A DNA stretch of 64,000 nt from Bacillota bacterium. Lineage in GTDB: Bacteria; Bacillota; Clostridia; Lachnospirales; Lachnospiraceae. The notes under the pieces are model-generated. The model ran no database searches. It was not told the origin of the DNA and saw only the letters and a list, made by a program, of their open reading frames with translations. A program made the translations under genes and the position numbers. Positions 16,007-25,204 of this stretch are shown in pieces; the stretch's first letter is position 1, and the number at the start of each line of letters is the position of its first letter. Location: contig JAEYPP010000071.1 in NCBI GenBank assembly GCA_023410575.1, positions 1-64,000 of the forward strand, read 5' to 3'.

Positions 16007-18379
16007 TTACGAACATCCACCCCAAAACTTGTTGAGGTAACCTGAGATGGACTCACGGTCCACTACCTCATAACTTTCCCACTCCCGTGGAAATAAGTTT
16101 TTATATTGGGAGTTTAAAAAACGCTCATCTAGCAATAGAATAGAACCTTTGTCATATACCGTTCGAATAACACGTCCTGCTGATTGCAATACTTTATTCA
16201 TGCCCGTGTATAAGTACGCATGATCAAAACCAGAATTGCTCTTAGCTTCATAGTAATTGCGGAATAATTCACGTTCATTACAAACTTGAGGAAGTCCTGT
16301 CCCAACGATTACTGCTCCTATTAATCGATCTTTGGTTAAATCAATGCCTTCGCTAAATACTCCTCCCATAACACAAAAGCCAACTCTACTTTCTTTCGGC
16401 TCATTTACAAACTGAGTTAGAAACTCCTCTCGTTCACTTTCTGTCATACTTGATTTTTGCATTTCTATCATCGGAATTCGATCAATCGCAAGTTCATAAA
16501 TCGATGACATCATCTGATAAGATGGAAAGAACACAAAATAGTTGCCAATCTTCGCATTAACAAAGGCTTCAATATAATCGACAATTTTTTTATACTCATT
16601 CTCACTTCTTCTTGTATATTTTGTACTTACATCTTTTCCAATGAGTAACAGACGATTCCTTACATCAAAAGGGGACGGGGCATAGACAGCATAATCTTGT
16701 TCACTCCCACCAAGCTGTTCCTTATAATATTGTATTGGCAATAAGGTAGCAGAAAAGAAAACTGCACTTTTTCCTTTATTTAAATAAGTCAGTAGATTGC
16801 GAGATGGGTTCATACATAATAATTTTACTCGAAATGATTTATCTTCCCCATAATCAGCATAAATAGTATAGTCTTCATCCAATATGTCATGCACTGCTAA
16901 AAAGTTCTTTACATTAAAATAGAGATTTGTAACTTCCTCTCTACCTGAAAAATCACCATATTCTTTATTAAATTCCTCAAATTCCGTCATAAGACGCAAT
17001 AAAGGGATAACTAAATCTCCAACTTCATCTAAGACAATACAGTCGTCACATGTTCTTTTATAATGTAACAAAACGTCATTGCACGCATCTAATCTTTTAG
17101 CAAGCTTTTTAGATTTATCTTTTATAATCTTTTTAACATCCAAAAAACTCTGTTTCGTTAGTACCGCACTATACATTTCTCTGGCACGGTCTACTAGGTT
17201 ATGCGCTTCATCAATTAAGAATGCATAATCTTGTTTTTTATCATCGATAAAAAATCTTCGAAGAAAAACATTCGGATCAAATACATAATTATAATCGCAG
17301 ATAATGGCATCTGACCAAGTAGTAATATCAAGCCCCATCTCAAACGGACAAACACAATGCTTTGTAGCATACTCTTCAATCAACGTTCTAGAAATCTGTG
17401 TTTCATTCGTAAGCATATCATAAACAGCATCATTAACTCGGTCATAATGTCCTTTTGCACGTTCACAATTGCTTGGTGTACAATTAGGTTTATCCAGTAT
17501 ACATATCTTCTCTTTTGCTGTTATCGTCACAATCTTCATCTGAAGTCCCATCTCTGACATCTTCTGAAAAGTATCCTCAGCAACTGTCCTTGTGATCGTT
17601 TTTGCGGTGAGATAAAACACTTTAGATAATAATCCTTCTCCCATTGCTTTTACAGTCGGAAAAATCGTAGATATGGTCTTACCAACTCCTGTTGGGGCTT
17701 CAATGTATAATTTTTTTTCTCTTAAAATTGTACGATAAACACCAGTAACTAACTCCTTTTGACCAGGTCGATATTCAAAAGGAAAATCAGTTCCTTTGAT
17801 TGAAGTGTTACGTACTGCTCTCCAATGAAGCTGCCAAGAGGCCCATTTACAGTACTCGTTCACCAAGTCATCAAACCACTGCTTTAAACTATCATATTCT
17901 AATAACTCTTCAAACTGCTTGATTATCTCACTTTCCATATGACAATAGGTTAGTACAATTCCAATCTGTTGTAAATCATTCTGCGTTGCATAAATATATG
18001 CATAACACATAACCTGTGCCCGATGAATGGGAATCATCTCAGTTAAGGTCGATACTGGTGCAAACACACACTTGATTTCATCAATAACAACCTTTGGTTT
18101 ATTATCTATATCTTGTTTGATTATTCCATCCGCACGACCTTCTATCGTTAATTCAAACTCTAACCCTTCCCTTATTACCGGTACACAGATACTTAACGGT
18201 ACTTCTGCCCGATACTCTGGTCCCATGCGTTTTTGAATTTTTCGATGAAGGCGGCTCCCTTGTTGCATCGCATCTGCATCTCTTGGATTCACTGAATTAT
18301 CTAGATCTCCTGATCTTAGAATAAACTCTACTAAGTTACGCACCGATATTTTAATGGTTGTATCTGTTATGAGTGCCAT
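16007..18379 (-). CDS. XPD/DinG-type DNA helicase with N-terminal Cas4-like nuclease domain
   Basis: ATP-dependent superfamily 2 helicase of about 790 residues. The N-terminal part contains a PD-(D/E)xK-like pattern (EGRADGI, VVIDEIK, then HRAQVMCYAYIYA) as in Cas4/RecB nucleases. The helicase core has Walker A EAPTGVGKTISTIFP, four cysteines in the iron-sulphur position (CILDKPNCTPSNC to HCVCPF), the DEAH box LIDEAHNLVDRA and C-terminal motifs SATLLP and GRVIRT. The frame is open to 18433; the ATG at 18379 behind AAAGGAG is preferred. It probably processes DNA repair intermediates. It is monocistronic between convergent and divergent neighbours. Confidence 0.88.
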   Translation of the reverse strand: MALITDTTIKISVRNLVEFILRSGDLDNSVNPRDADAMQQGSRLHRKIQKRMGPEYRAEVPLSICVPVIREGLEFELTIEGRADGIIKQDIDNKPKVVIDEIKCVFAPVSTLTEMIPIHRAQVMCYAYIYATQNDLQQIGIVLTYCHMESEIIKQFEELLEYDSLKQWFDDLVNEYCKWASWQLHWRAVRNTSIKGTDFPFEYRPGQKELVTGVYRTILREKKLYIEAPTGVGKTISTIFPTVKAMGEGLLSKVFYLTAKTITRTVAEDTFQKMSEMGLQMKIVTITAKEKICILDKPNCTPSNCERAKGHYDRVNDAVYDMLTNETQISRTLIEEYATKHCVCPFEMGLDITTWSDAIICDYNYVFDPNVFLRRFFIDDKKQDYAFLIDEAHNLVDRAREMYSAVLTKQSFLDVKKIIKDKSKKLAKRLDACNDVLLHYKRTCDDCIVLDEVGDLVIPLLRLMTEFEEFNKEYGDFSGREEVTNLYFNVKNFLAVHDILDEDYTIYADYGEDKSFRVKLLCMNPSRNLLTYLNKGKSAVFFSATLLPIQYYKEQLGGSEQDYAVYAPSPFDVRNRLLLIGKDVSTKYTRRSENEYKKIVDYIEAFVNAKIGNYFVFFPSYQMMSSIYELAIDRIPMIEMQKSSMTESEREEFLTQFVNEPKESRVGFCVMGGVFSEGIDLTKDRLIGAVIVGTGLPQVCNERELFRNYYEAKSNSGFDHAYLYTGMNKVLQSAGRVIRTVYDKGSILLLDERFLNSQYKNLFPREWESYEVVDRESISGYLNKFWGGCS

Positions 18380-18577
18380 ATGTCTAAGATCTCCTTTTTC
18401 GTTCATACTATCTAATAGAGTAACTTGCACCAACTTAAACTAGAATTATTATATCATTGAGGAAAATAAAGAACAAGTGTTTTGCTCAAGAACTGTTACT
18501 TGCAATTTCGTACAAATTCTGTTATATTCATATGGTAACAAGATTATTCACAATATTATGAAAATGAGGAAAAATAG

Positions 18578-18913
18578 ATGGATAAACACGGAGAAAATTG
18601 CAACTGCAATGAAGAATTGGAACGTGATACAGTAACATTAACTTTGGAAGATGATACTGAAATTGTATGCGATATCATCTGCGTATTCCCATGCCAGGAT
18701 AAAGACTATATTGCATTATTACCACAGGATGCTGGTGAGGATGGAGAAGTATTTCTATATCAGTTCAAACAATCAGATGACGAAGAATTTGAACTAATTC
18801 ATATCGATGATGATGCCGAATTTGAAGCTGTTTCCGATGCTTTTGATGAATTCTTAGATTCAGAAGAATTTGATGAAATGTTCGGTGATGAGGAAGAGAA
18901 CGAGGAAGAATAG
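18578..18913 (+). CDS. DUF1292 family protein
   Basis: Small, very acidic cytoplasmic protein, 111 residues, function unknown. It shows the DUF1292 pattern TVTLTLEDDTEIVCDIICVF and YIALLPQD followed by a run of Asp and Glu to the end (EEENEEE). Related YrzB-like genes often accompany yrrK/yqgF and yrzL; here it stands alone. An N-terminal CNCN pair of cysteines is an extra. GAGGAAAAATAG precedes the ATG. Repeat copy B follows the stop codon and probably serves as terminator. Confidence 0.85.
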   Translation: MDKHGENCNCNEELERDTVTLTLEDDTEIVCDIICVFPCQDKDYIALLPQDAGEDGEVFLYQFKQSDDEEFELIHIDDDAEFEAVSDAFDEFLDSEEFDEMFGDEEENEEE

Positions 18914-18923
18914 ATGTAAAGCA

Positions 18924-19090
18924 GCTGTCGCACTAGCTGAATATTGAATAAAAGAATGAAGGTCGATGGTATTTTTCGGAGTGCCTTACAAGTCCCCACA
19001 CGCACTTTGTGGGGCTTGTGAGCGTAGCGCTACAGCGAAAATATACCATCGACCTTCATTCTTTATTCATACTGCCCTTAGTACGACAAC
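18924..19090. repeat. Palindromic repeat, copy B, nested in an outer hairpin
   Basis: The repeat proper (18945-19069) has long complementary arms (AAGAATGAAGGTCGATGG on the left and its complement on the right) and an inner stem ACAAGtCCCCACA/TGTGGGGcTTGT. Outside it, GCTGTCGCACTA (18924-18935) pairs with TAGTACGACAAC (19079-19090), 10 of 12 positions, and a T-run follows. The gene order is convergent. The inner core is nearly identical to copy C while the arms differ. Confidence 0.85.
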
Positions 19091-19114
19091 CCCTTTTTAG
19101 ACTTTTACGTACTG

Positions 19115-21127
19115 TTACTTATTAGAACCTTCCATGCGAATCATCTGATTGCTGATACAAAAATCTAATGCCAATACCTTAGGTATCAATATCTTATCAA
19201 ACTTTATTGTTAGCTTATTATCTTCTAATTTCTTGATTACACCTTCACCATACATTTTGTGTACAATTCTTTGACCTTCTTTTAGTTCATTTTTACTGCA
19301 TAACATCTCACCAACAAAACGCGAGCAAAGCAATTCTTTATTATATCGTTGCTTTACAGAGTATACATGAAGTTGTTCCTTTGCACGAGTCATCGCTACA
19401 TAGAACATCCTTCTCTCTTCTTCTAGATCTTCCACAACGATTGCCTTCTTATGAGGCGTAATTCCTTCATTTGCATCAATAATAAAAACAATTTCAAATT
19501 CTAATCCTTTTGACGCATGAAATGTTGTCATCATAATACCATCGACATCTTTCTGTTTTGTTCTATTTGCTTGCTCAATTAACCCTTGTTTAAATTCCTC
19601 CATATGTTGAAACCAATCTTCATAAGTCTTAAACTCTCGAGCATTCTCTTGAAGTTCACCTAATATATCATAGAGTTCATCTACTTTAATACGACGATAA
19701 TCTGCATACTCTTTTAAATATTCATCATATCCAATTGCACGTCTAATATAGTTAATCGCTGCAAATGGATTTGTCTTCTTAAGTAGTGCCAAGTCATACT
19801 CTAACTTATCAATACGTTCTACTACATAGGGTTTGTCCTCGTAATAATGCTTCATTGTTTCAAAAGATACGTAAGGCTCATCAAAACATTCTCGTGAGAT
19901 ATAGCGTTTTGGGCGATTGATAATCTGCAAAAACAAACCACGCTCTCGACTCCCAATCGCAATTTTTATATAGGAAAGGATATCTCTCGCTATCCAGTGC
20001 TCATAGATGTTGGGTATTGCATCTCTCATCTTAAATGGAATATTATACTCCATCATCTTATTACATAAAGCACCTGGCTGTGTATTCGTACGATATAATA
20101 CAGCAATCTGTGAATATAGATAGCCTTGCTTGCGATAAGAATTAATTTCGTCAATTACTGCTTGATTTTCCTCTGGCAAATCCTTAAAACTCTTGATGTC
20201 AATGGGCTTTCCTGCTTCCTTTGTCGCCATAATCTCTTTGAAAAATCTTCGTTTATTATTTTCGACAACACGTAATGCACCTTCTACAATATTGGCTTTC
20301 GATCGATAATTTCGATCTAATAATACTTTCGTTGCTTGCTGATATATTGTCTCAAACGATAACATTATCTCAGGTTTTGCACCACGAAAACGATAAATCG
20401 ATTGATCATCATCGCCAACTACGAATAGGTTATTAAGTGGTTTCGCCAATAACTGAATAATCTCAAATTGAATCCGATTGATGTCTTGAAACTCATCAAT
20501 TAATATATATTGATACTTTTTCTGCCACATTGCTAAAATATCTGGTCGCTGTGTTAATAGTTCGTAGCAAAGAACGAGCATATCATCAAAATCTATCTTA
20601 TTGATCTCTCGAAGTTTTTTTTCATAATTACTATAAATCTTGGAAAAATTTTCTTCAGAACAATTCATTGAATAATAATGAGTAATATCCATATTCTCCG
20701 ACTTAACTAAACTAATTTCTCCTGCTATACCTTCTATAAATTCCTTTTCATCCTCGATTTCTAAATGTAGGGATAGTACAATTTCACGAAGAACCCGATA
20801 ACGTTCCTCATCGGTAATTATATTGGAAGCATTGTAATTATACGCATAACGAAGAATCTTAAAAAAGATAGCATGAAAGGTTCCAAAATTAACACTTGTC
20901 TTACTTTCACCCATCAAGTGTTCAAATCGTTCCTGCATCTCGTTCGCTGCTGCTTTTGTAAAGGTAATAACTAGAATTTGATTAGGATTTACTCCATACT
21001 GCTCGATTAGATATTGAGTACGGCGGATAATTACAAGGGTTTTTCCTGAACCAGGCCCAGCTAAAACTAACATTGGTCCCTTATAATGAATAATTGCCGC
21101 ATTTTGTGCTTCATTTAACTTAACCAT
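19115..21127 (-). CDS. UvrD/PcrA-like ATP-dependent DNA helicase
   Basis: Superfamily 1 helicase, 670 residues, unwinding DNA in repair. It begins LNEAQNAAIIHYKGPMLVLA with Walker A AGPGSGKT, motif II DEFQDINRIQ, GDDDQSIYRFRGA, motif IV LDRNYRS, motif V TTFHASKGLEFEIVF and motif VI EEERRMFYVAMTRAKEQL. The C-terminal 70 residues carry GQRIVHKMYGEGVIKK, like the PcrA C-terminal region. It is somewhat shorter than typical PcrA (about 730-750), so it may be a second UvrD-type paralogue. Monocistronic, convergent with the DUF1292 gene across repeat copy B. Confidence 0.92.
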   Translation of the reverse strand: MVKLNEAQNAAIIHYKGPMLVLAGPGSGKTLVIIRRTQYLIEQYGVNPNQILVITFTKAAANEMQERFEHLMGESKTSVNFGTFHAIFFKILRYAYNYNASNIITDEERYRVLREIVLSLHLEIEDEKEFIEGIAGEISLVKSENMDITHYYSMNCSEENFSKIYSNYEKKLREINKIDFDDMLVLCYELLTQRPDILAMWQKKYQYILIDEFQDINRIQFEIIQLLAKPLNNLFVVGDDDQSIYRFRGAKPEIMLSFETIYQQATKVLLDRNYRSKANIVEGALRVVENNKRRFFKEIMATKEAGKPIDIKSFKDLPEENQAVIDEINSYRKQGYLYSQIAVLYRTNTQPGALCNKMMEYNIPFKMRDAIPNIYEHWIARDILSYIKIAIGSRERGLFLQIINRPKRYISRECFDEPYVSFETMKHYYEDKPYVVERIDKLEYDLALLKKTNPFAAINYIRRAIGYDEYLKEYADYRRIKVDELYDILGELQENAREFKTYEDWFQHMEEFKQGLIEQANRTKQKDVDGIMMTTFHASKGLEFEIVFIIDANEGITPHKKAIVVEDLEEERRMFYVAMTRAKEQLHVYSVKQRYNKELLCSRFVGEMLCSKNELKEGQRIVHKMYGEGVIKKLEDNKLTIKFDKILIPKVLALDFCISNQMIRMEGSNK

Positions 21128-21242
21128 AACGCTTCCTATCTATTTTTCTAATACTGTTATCATAACACACGAGGCTATGAAAACATAGTTAAACTTAAAG
21201 GTAACAGCCTTATTACTCGACTTAAAGCTCCATTATGAAACA

Positions 21243-21270
21243 AAGCTGTCACATTAAGTGACAGCCTTTA
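21243..21270 (-). terminator. gltX terminator
   Basis: AAAGGCTGTCACTTAATGTGACAGCTTTGTTT on the minus strand, split here as arms GGCTGTCAC and GTGACAGC, lies 11 bases after the gltX stop. The CTGTCACA motif belongs to the terminator family noted elsewhere. Confidence 0.8.
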
Positions 21271-21280
21271 CCAATCATTA

Positions 21281-22744
21281 TTATGATAATTTTTCTATTG
21301 CAATGCGAATACGGCGTAGACTTTCTTCCTTACCAAGAATGCTCATAATCTCATATGCGCCACCTGGAGTTGACTGCTTACCAGATACTGCAGTACGAAC
21401 TGGCCATAAACCAAGTCCATTCTTAATTCCTTGTTCAGCAATATATCCCATTAATACTGCTTCAATCGAAGGAATTGAATAATCCTCCAACGCTTCAAAT
21501 AATGGCAATACATCTTGTAATACTTTCAAAGAATTCTCAGAATTTGTCTTCATCTTCTTATGGGTATACATTTCAATATCGTACTCTGGGAGTTCCTCAA
21601 AGAAATCAATCATAGGAATGATATCTGGGAACACTTCAATTCTTGTTTTTACTAAATCTGCAATTGCCTTTCGGTCATAGTCTTTTGTTACTACTTGCTT
21701 AATATAAGGTAATGCATACTCATAATATTTTTCATTGTCCATCTTCTTGATATATTCACTATTCATCCAGCGAAGTTTATTCATATCAAATACGGAAGGA
21801 GATTTATTAATATGGGTATAGTCAAATTCTTTAATTAACTCATCTAAACTAAAGATTTCCTCATTACTTGATGGACTCCATCCTAATAAGGCAATAAAGT
21901 TTACGATAGCTTCTGTTACAAAGCCTTGTTCCACTAAGTCCTCAAAAGAAGAATGGCCGCTTCTCTTAGAGAGTTTCTGATGTTCTTCATTCGTAATCAG
22001 TGGACAGTGGATGTAGACTGGCTCGTCCCATCCGAATGCTTGATATAATCTTGTATACTTTGGTGTACTTGATAAATATTCATTTCCTCGTACAACATGA
22101 GTGATCTCCATTAGATGATCGTCAATAACATTCGCAAAATTATAAGTAGGGAACCCATCTGACTTAATTAATATCATATCATCTAGTTCCGAATTCTCTA
22201 CCGTAATTTCGCCATAGATAGCATCCGTAAATGTCGTAGTACCTTCCAAAGGCATATTTTGTCGAATTACATAAGGCATACCAGCCTCGAGGTTTGCTTT
22301 AATCTCTTCTTTACTTAGATGTAAGCAATGCTTATCATATTTGGTAATTTCTTTGCTTTCATCCTTATCCTCACTAACTGCACTCTTTAAGCTTTCAAGA
22401 CGTTCCTTCGTGCAGAAACAGTAATAGGCTTCACCCTTTTCAATTAACTGTTTTGCATACTGAAGGTATATCCCTGTCTGTTGTCTTTCACTTTGTACAT
22501 AAGGACCATAACCTTTATCCTTATCTGGACCTTCATCATGTACAAGACCTGTCATCTTAAGTGTATGATATATTATCTCAGTAGCACCTTCTACATAACG
22601 TTCCTGATCAGTATCCTCTATTCTTAAGATAAATTCTCCACCTTCATGCTTTGCTATCAAATATTCATAAAGTGCAGTTCTCAAATTACCGACGTGCATT
22701 CTTCCTGTTGGGCTTGGTGCATATCTAGTTCTAACCTTGCTCAT
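21281..22744 (-). CDS. gltX: Glutamyl-tRNA synthetase
   Basis: Charges tRNA(Glu) with glutamate in the cytoplasm; 487 residues. Class I signatures are RTRYAPSPTGRMHVGNLRTA (HIGH-type motif as HVGN) near the start and KLSKRSGH (KMSKS-type) near residue 250. The anticodon-binding C-terminal half is complete to KLS at the end. The open frame begins with a GTG at 22756 inside the AAAGGTGGG ribosome site, so the ATG at 22744 is chosen. Monocistronic with a terminator just downstream. No T-box leader was seen in the 128 bases upstream. Confidence 0.96.
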   Translation of the reverse strand: MSKVRTRYAPSPTGRMHVGNLRTALYEYLIAKHEGGEFILRIEDTDQERYVEGATEIIYHTLKMTGLVHDEGPDKDKGYGPYVQSERQQTGIYLQYAKQLIEKGEAYYCFCTKERLESLKSAVSEDKDESKEITKYDKHCLHLSKEEIKANLEAGMPYVIRQNMPLEGTTTFTDAIYGEITVENSELDDMILIKSDGFPTYNFANVIDDHLMEITHVVRGNEYLSSTPKYTRLYQAFGWDEPVYIHCPLITNEEHQKLSKRSGHSSFEDLVEQGFVTEAIVNFIALLGWSPSSNEEIFSLDELIKEFDYTHINKSPSVFDMNKLRWMNSEYIKKMDNEKYYEYALPYIKQVVTKDYDRKAIADLVKTRIEVFPDIIPMIDFFEELPEYDIEMYTHKKMKTNSENSLKVLQDVLPLFEALEDYSIPSIEAVLMGYIAEQGIKNGLGLWPVRTAVSGKQSTPGGAYEIMSILGKEESLRRIRIAIEKLS

Positions 22745-22872
22745 TGTTTTACCCACCTTTTCTTATGATAATTATACCACTTACTATAAAATATCCCCCA
22801 AAATCTGTCAAGTTTCCCTTCCTCATTCTAGCGACATTAAATTGTTCCCCATGCTCTAGTTAAGGCTACTAC

Positions 22873-23412
22873 TTATATATTCCCGTATAAGTCATTCAAA
22901 AGTGTAGAGTAATCTCCAAAGTAGCCACTGCTTAACATAAAGGAAAACATCAGCAGAATTATAAGTATCATTACCAATGTTGCTCTAGCCCAGCTTTTCT
23001 TAGTAGGTGCTGTATTCGCACCAAAGCCCCAAGAAAATAACAATACTAAAAAGGAAATAAAGCCAACCACAGGAATAAAAGGCAATGCATAAATCACTAT
23101 CCAATTACCAAATGTCATTGGTTGATTACTTCCAGAGAAAAATCGGAACACACCTAATGGAGCTGCTTGTTTTACATTCTGACCTTGCATACCGCGATTG
23201 ATAGTTCCATTTATTTGTTGTGTTTCTGATGTTCTACTACGATCAAATTGAATGTTACTTTCCATCGAATGATTCAAATCTGCTTTCATTCCAGAATCCA
23301 TAGAACTTTCGGAAACTTTATTATCTGTTCCCGGACGGAATGATGCACCACAATACTCACAAAAATTAGCTTCTTCGTTTGTAATCATTCTTCCACATAT
23401 TTTGCAAATCAT
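22873..23412 (-). CDS. Zinc-ribbon membrane protein, function unknown
   Basis: A 179-residue protein that starts with a zinc ribbon (CKICGRMITNEEANFCEYCG, two CxxC pairs), followed by a polar Asn/Ser/Gln-rich linker (residues 30-90) and two hydrophobic segments (about 105-130 and 143-162). The layout of an N-terminal zinc ribbon tied to a short membrane domain is common in Firmicutes proteins of unknown role. It lies between the rnf operon terminator and gltX on the same strand, apparently as its own unit. I do not recognise a specific family. Confidence 0.7.
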   Translation of the reverse strand: MICKICGRMITNEEANFCEYCGASFRPGTDNKVSESSMDSGMKADLNHSMESNIQFDRSRTSETQQINGTINRGMQGQNVKQAAPLGVFRFFSGSNQPMTFGNWIVIYALPFIPVVGFISFLVLLFSWGFGANTAPTKKSWARATLVMILIILLMFSFMLSSGYFGDYSTLLNDLYGNI

Positions 23413-23567
23413 AAGTAATCTATCCCCATTTCTAATATTCTATCCACATTACAATCATAATAAGAAGTATATCATCTTTTCTAATTTTAGCAAATAAAAT
23501 TATTATGAAAAGTGCTTTCTTTGCAGTTGAAAAGCTTAAGAAATGAATGTGAGTTAATATTGGATTG

Positions 23568-23623
23568 AAAAAAAACACATCCATTTTCGTTTAGAATTTA
23601 CGATATAAACGGATGTGTTTTTT
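23568..23623 (-). terminator. rnf operon terminator
   Basis: AAAAAACACATCC (23570-23582) pairs with GGATGTGTTTTTT (23611-23623) around a loop of 28 bases, with T-runs on both strands. It lies about 155 bases after the rnfB stop and ends rnfCDGEAB. Confidence 0.85.
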
Positions 23624-23778
23624 AGAAGTATCAATGTTTTACTATATATTTTATTACTTAATAAAGCTGAAACTATTATAAAATAAGGGCTGAATACATT
23701 TATTATACTTTTTACCCTATATACAAGTAATCTATCACTCTTTTTTTGATATCTCAAATTACGAATATCTTCTATTCG

Positions 23779-24594
23779 TTATAAAATAATCTTTCTTGGA
23801 CACTTTTCGGCACACTTACCACACATTGTACACTTAGAGTAATCAATATGAGCTAGGTTATCTTCCACTGTAATCGCTCCAGTTTCACAAACCTTAGTAC
23901 AAAGCATACAGCCGATACATCCAACACTACATCCAGCGTTAACATCTTTGCCTTTGTCTTTTGAAGCACATTGTACTTTGTAGTCAGCACTTGCAGGAAC
24001 AAACTCAATTAAGTTTTTTGGACATTCCGTGATACATTTACCACAAGCAACACACTTCTCCTTATCAACAACTGCAATGCCATTGACAATGTGAATTGCA
24101 TCAAACTCACATACTTTAACACAGCTACCATAACCCATACATCCATAGGTACAAACTTTTTCGCCACTTCCTGGAATCAAAGCAATCTTTTTACAATCGG
24201 CAATACCATGATAATTATATTTGATATTTGTCTTATCGCAACTACCATAACACTTTACAAATGCTACTTTACGTTCTTCAACTTCTGGTTTTTTGCCCAT
24301 AATTTCGCCGATTTGCTCATAAGTTGAATTGTTAGCTACTGGGCATCCATTGACTGGAGCTTCACCTAATGCAATTGCCTTTGCAAGAGCATCACAACCT
24401 GCATATCCACAACCACCACAGTTGTTACCTGGTAATAACTCACGTACTTGAATTTCTCTTTCATCAACTTCTACCTGAAATATCTTAGCAGCAACACCAA
24501 GCAAAACGCCAATAATTAAACCGGCAATACCAACCACTGCGCCTGCAGTGATAATTCCATTTACATTAAATGCAAGAATTCCAATATTCATCAT
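23779..24594 (-). CDS. rnfB: Rnf complex subunit B, iron-sulphur protein
   Basis: Electron-entry subunit of the ferredoxin:NAD+ oxidoreductase that pumps Na+ or H+ across the membrane. It has an N-terminal membrane span (residues 10-38), the RnfB [4Fe-4S] motif GNNCGGCGYAGCDALA, and later ferredoxin-type clusters (CVACGKCITECP, CIGCMLCTKVCETG, CTMCGKCAEKCP). About 271 residues. The longest frame begins with a TTG; the ATG at 24594 behind GGAGGAG is preferred. Last gene of the operon, 15 bases after rnfA. Confidence 0.95.
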   Translation of the reverse strand: MMNIGILAFNVNGIITAGAVVGIAGLIIGVLLGVAAKIFQVEVDEREIQVRELLPGNNCGGCGYAGCDALAKAIALGEAPVNGCPVANNSTYEQIGEIMGKKPEVEERKVAFVKCYGSCDKTNIKYNYHGIADCKKIALIPGSGEKVCTYGCMGYGSCVKVCEFDAIHIVNGIAVVDKEKCVACGKCITECPKNLIEFVPASADYKVQCASKDKGKDVNAGCSVGCIGCMLCTKVCETGAITVEDNLAHIDYSKCTMCGKCAEKCPRKIIL

Positions 24595-24609
24595 CAAAAC
24601 TCCTCCATT

Positions 24610-25188
24610 CTATAACAATCCGGCAAAGCCCATAAAAGCAATGGACATAAGACCGGCTGTAATTAATACAATAGGGGAACCTTGGAACGCTTTTGTAATT
24701 TTGTTGTGCTCAATACGTTCACGTATACCAGCCATAATTACAATTGCGATTAAAAAGCCAACGGCAGTTGAGAATCCATAAGCAACACTTGTCACAAAAT
24801 CATTACCCTTTTGTACATTTGTAACTGAAACACCGAGTACGGCACAGTTTGTAGTTATCAATGGCAAGTATACACCAAGTGCATTGTATAAAGCTGGGCT
24901 GTATTTCTTTAAAAACATCTCAATGAACTGAACTAATGCTGCAATCACTAAAATGAATACAATTGTTTGCATATAAGTTAAACCAGTAAATTCTAAAAAC
25001 TTATAAATTAGACTGGTTAATGCACTAGCAACTGTAATAACGAAAACTACAGCGCTACCCATACCAGCAGCGGTACCTGTTTTCTTGGATACACCAAGGA
25101 ATGGACATAAGCCAAGGAATTGACTTAGTACGACATTATTTATAAGTGCTGCAGAGATAACCACGATTAATAATTCTTTAATACCCAT
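24610..25188 (-). CDS. rnfA: Rnf complex subunit A
   Basis: Integral membrane subunit, 192 residues, about six spans. It starts MGIKELLIVVISAALINNVV and contains LGLCPFLGVSKK, the conserved block with the cysteine that, with its counterpart in RnfE, is thought to carry an intramembrane iron-sulphur centre, and TTNCAVLGV. It is homologous to NqrE. GGAGGAAAAG precedes the ATG. It lies 16 bases after rnfE and before rnfB. Confidence 0.95.
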   Translation of the reverse strand: MGIKELLIVVISAALINNVVLSQFLGLCPFLGVSKKTGTAAGMGSAVVFVITVASALTSLIYKFLEFTGLTYMQTIVFILVIAALVQFIEMFLKKYSPALYNALGVYLPLITTNCAVLGVSVTNVQKGNDFVTSVAYGFSTAVGFLIAIVIMAGIRERIEHNKITKAFQGSPIVLITAGLMSIAFMGFAGLL

Positions 25189-25204
25189 CTAAATCTTTTC
25201 CTCC

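Noticed and set aside
23554..23757. Small open frame of 67 codons after rnfB
   Set aside because: It runs through the rnf terminator hairpin, and lacks a ribosome site and any recognisable motif.
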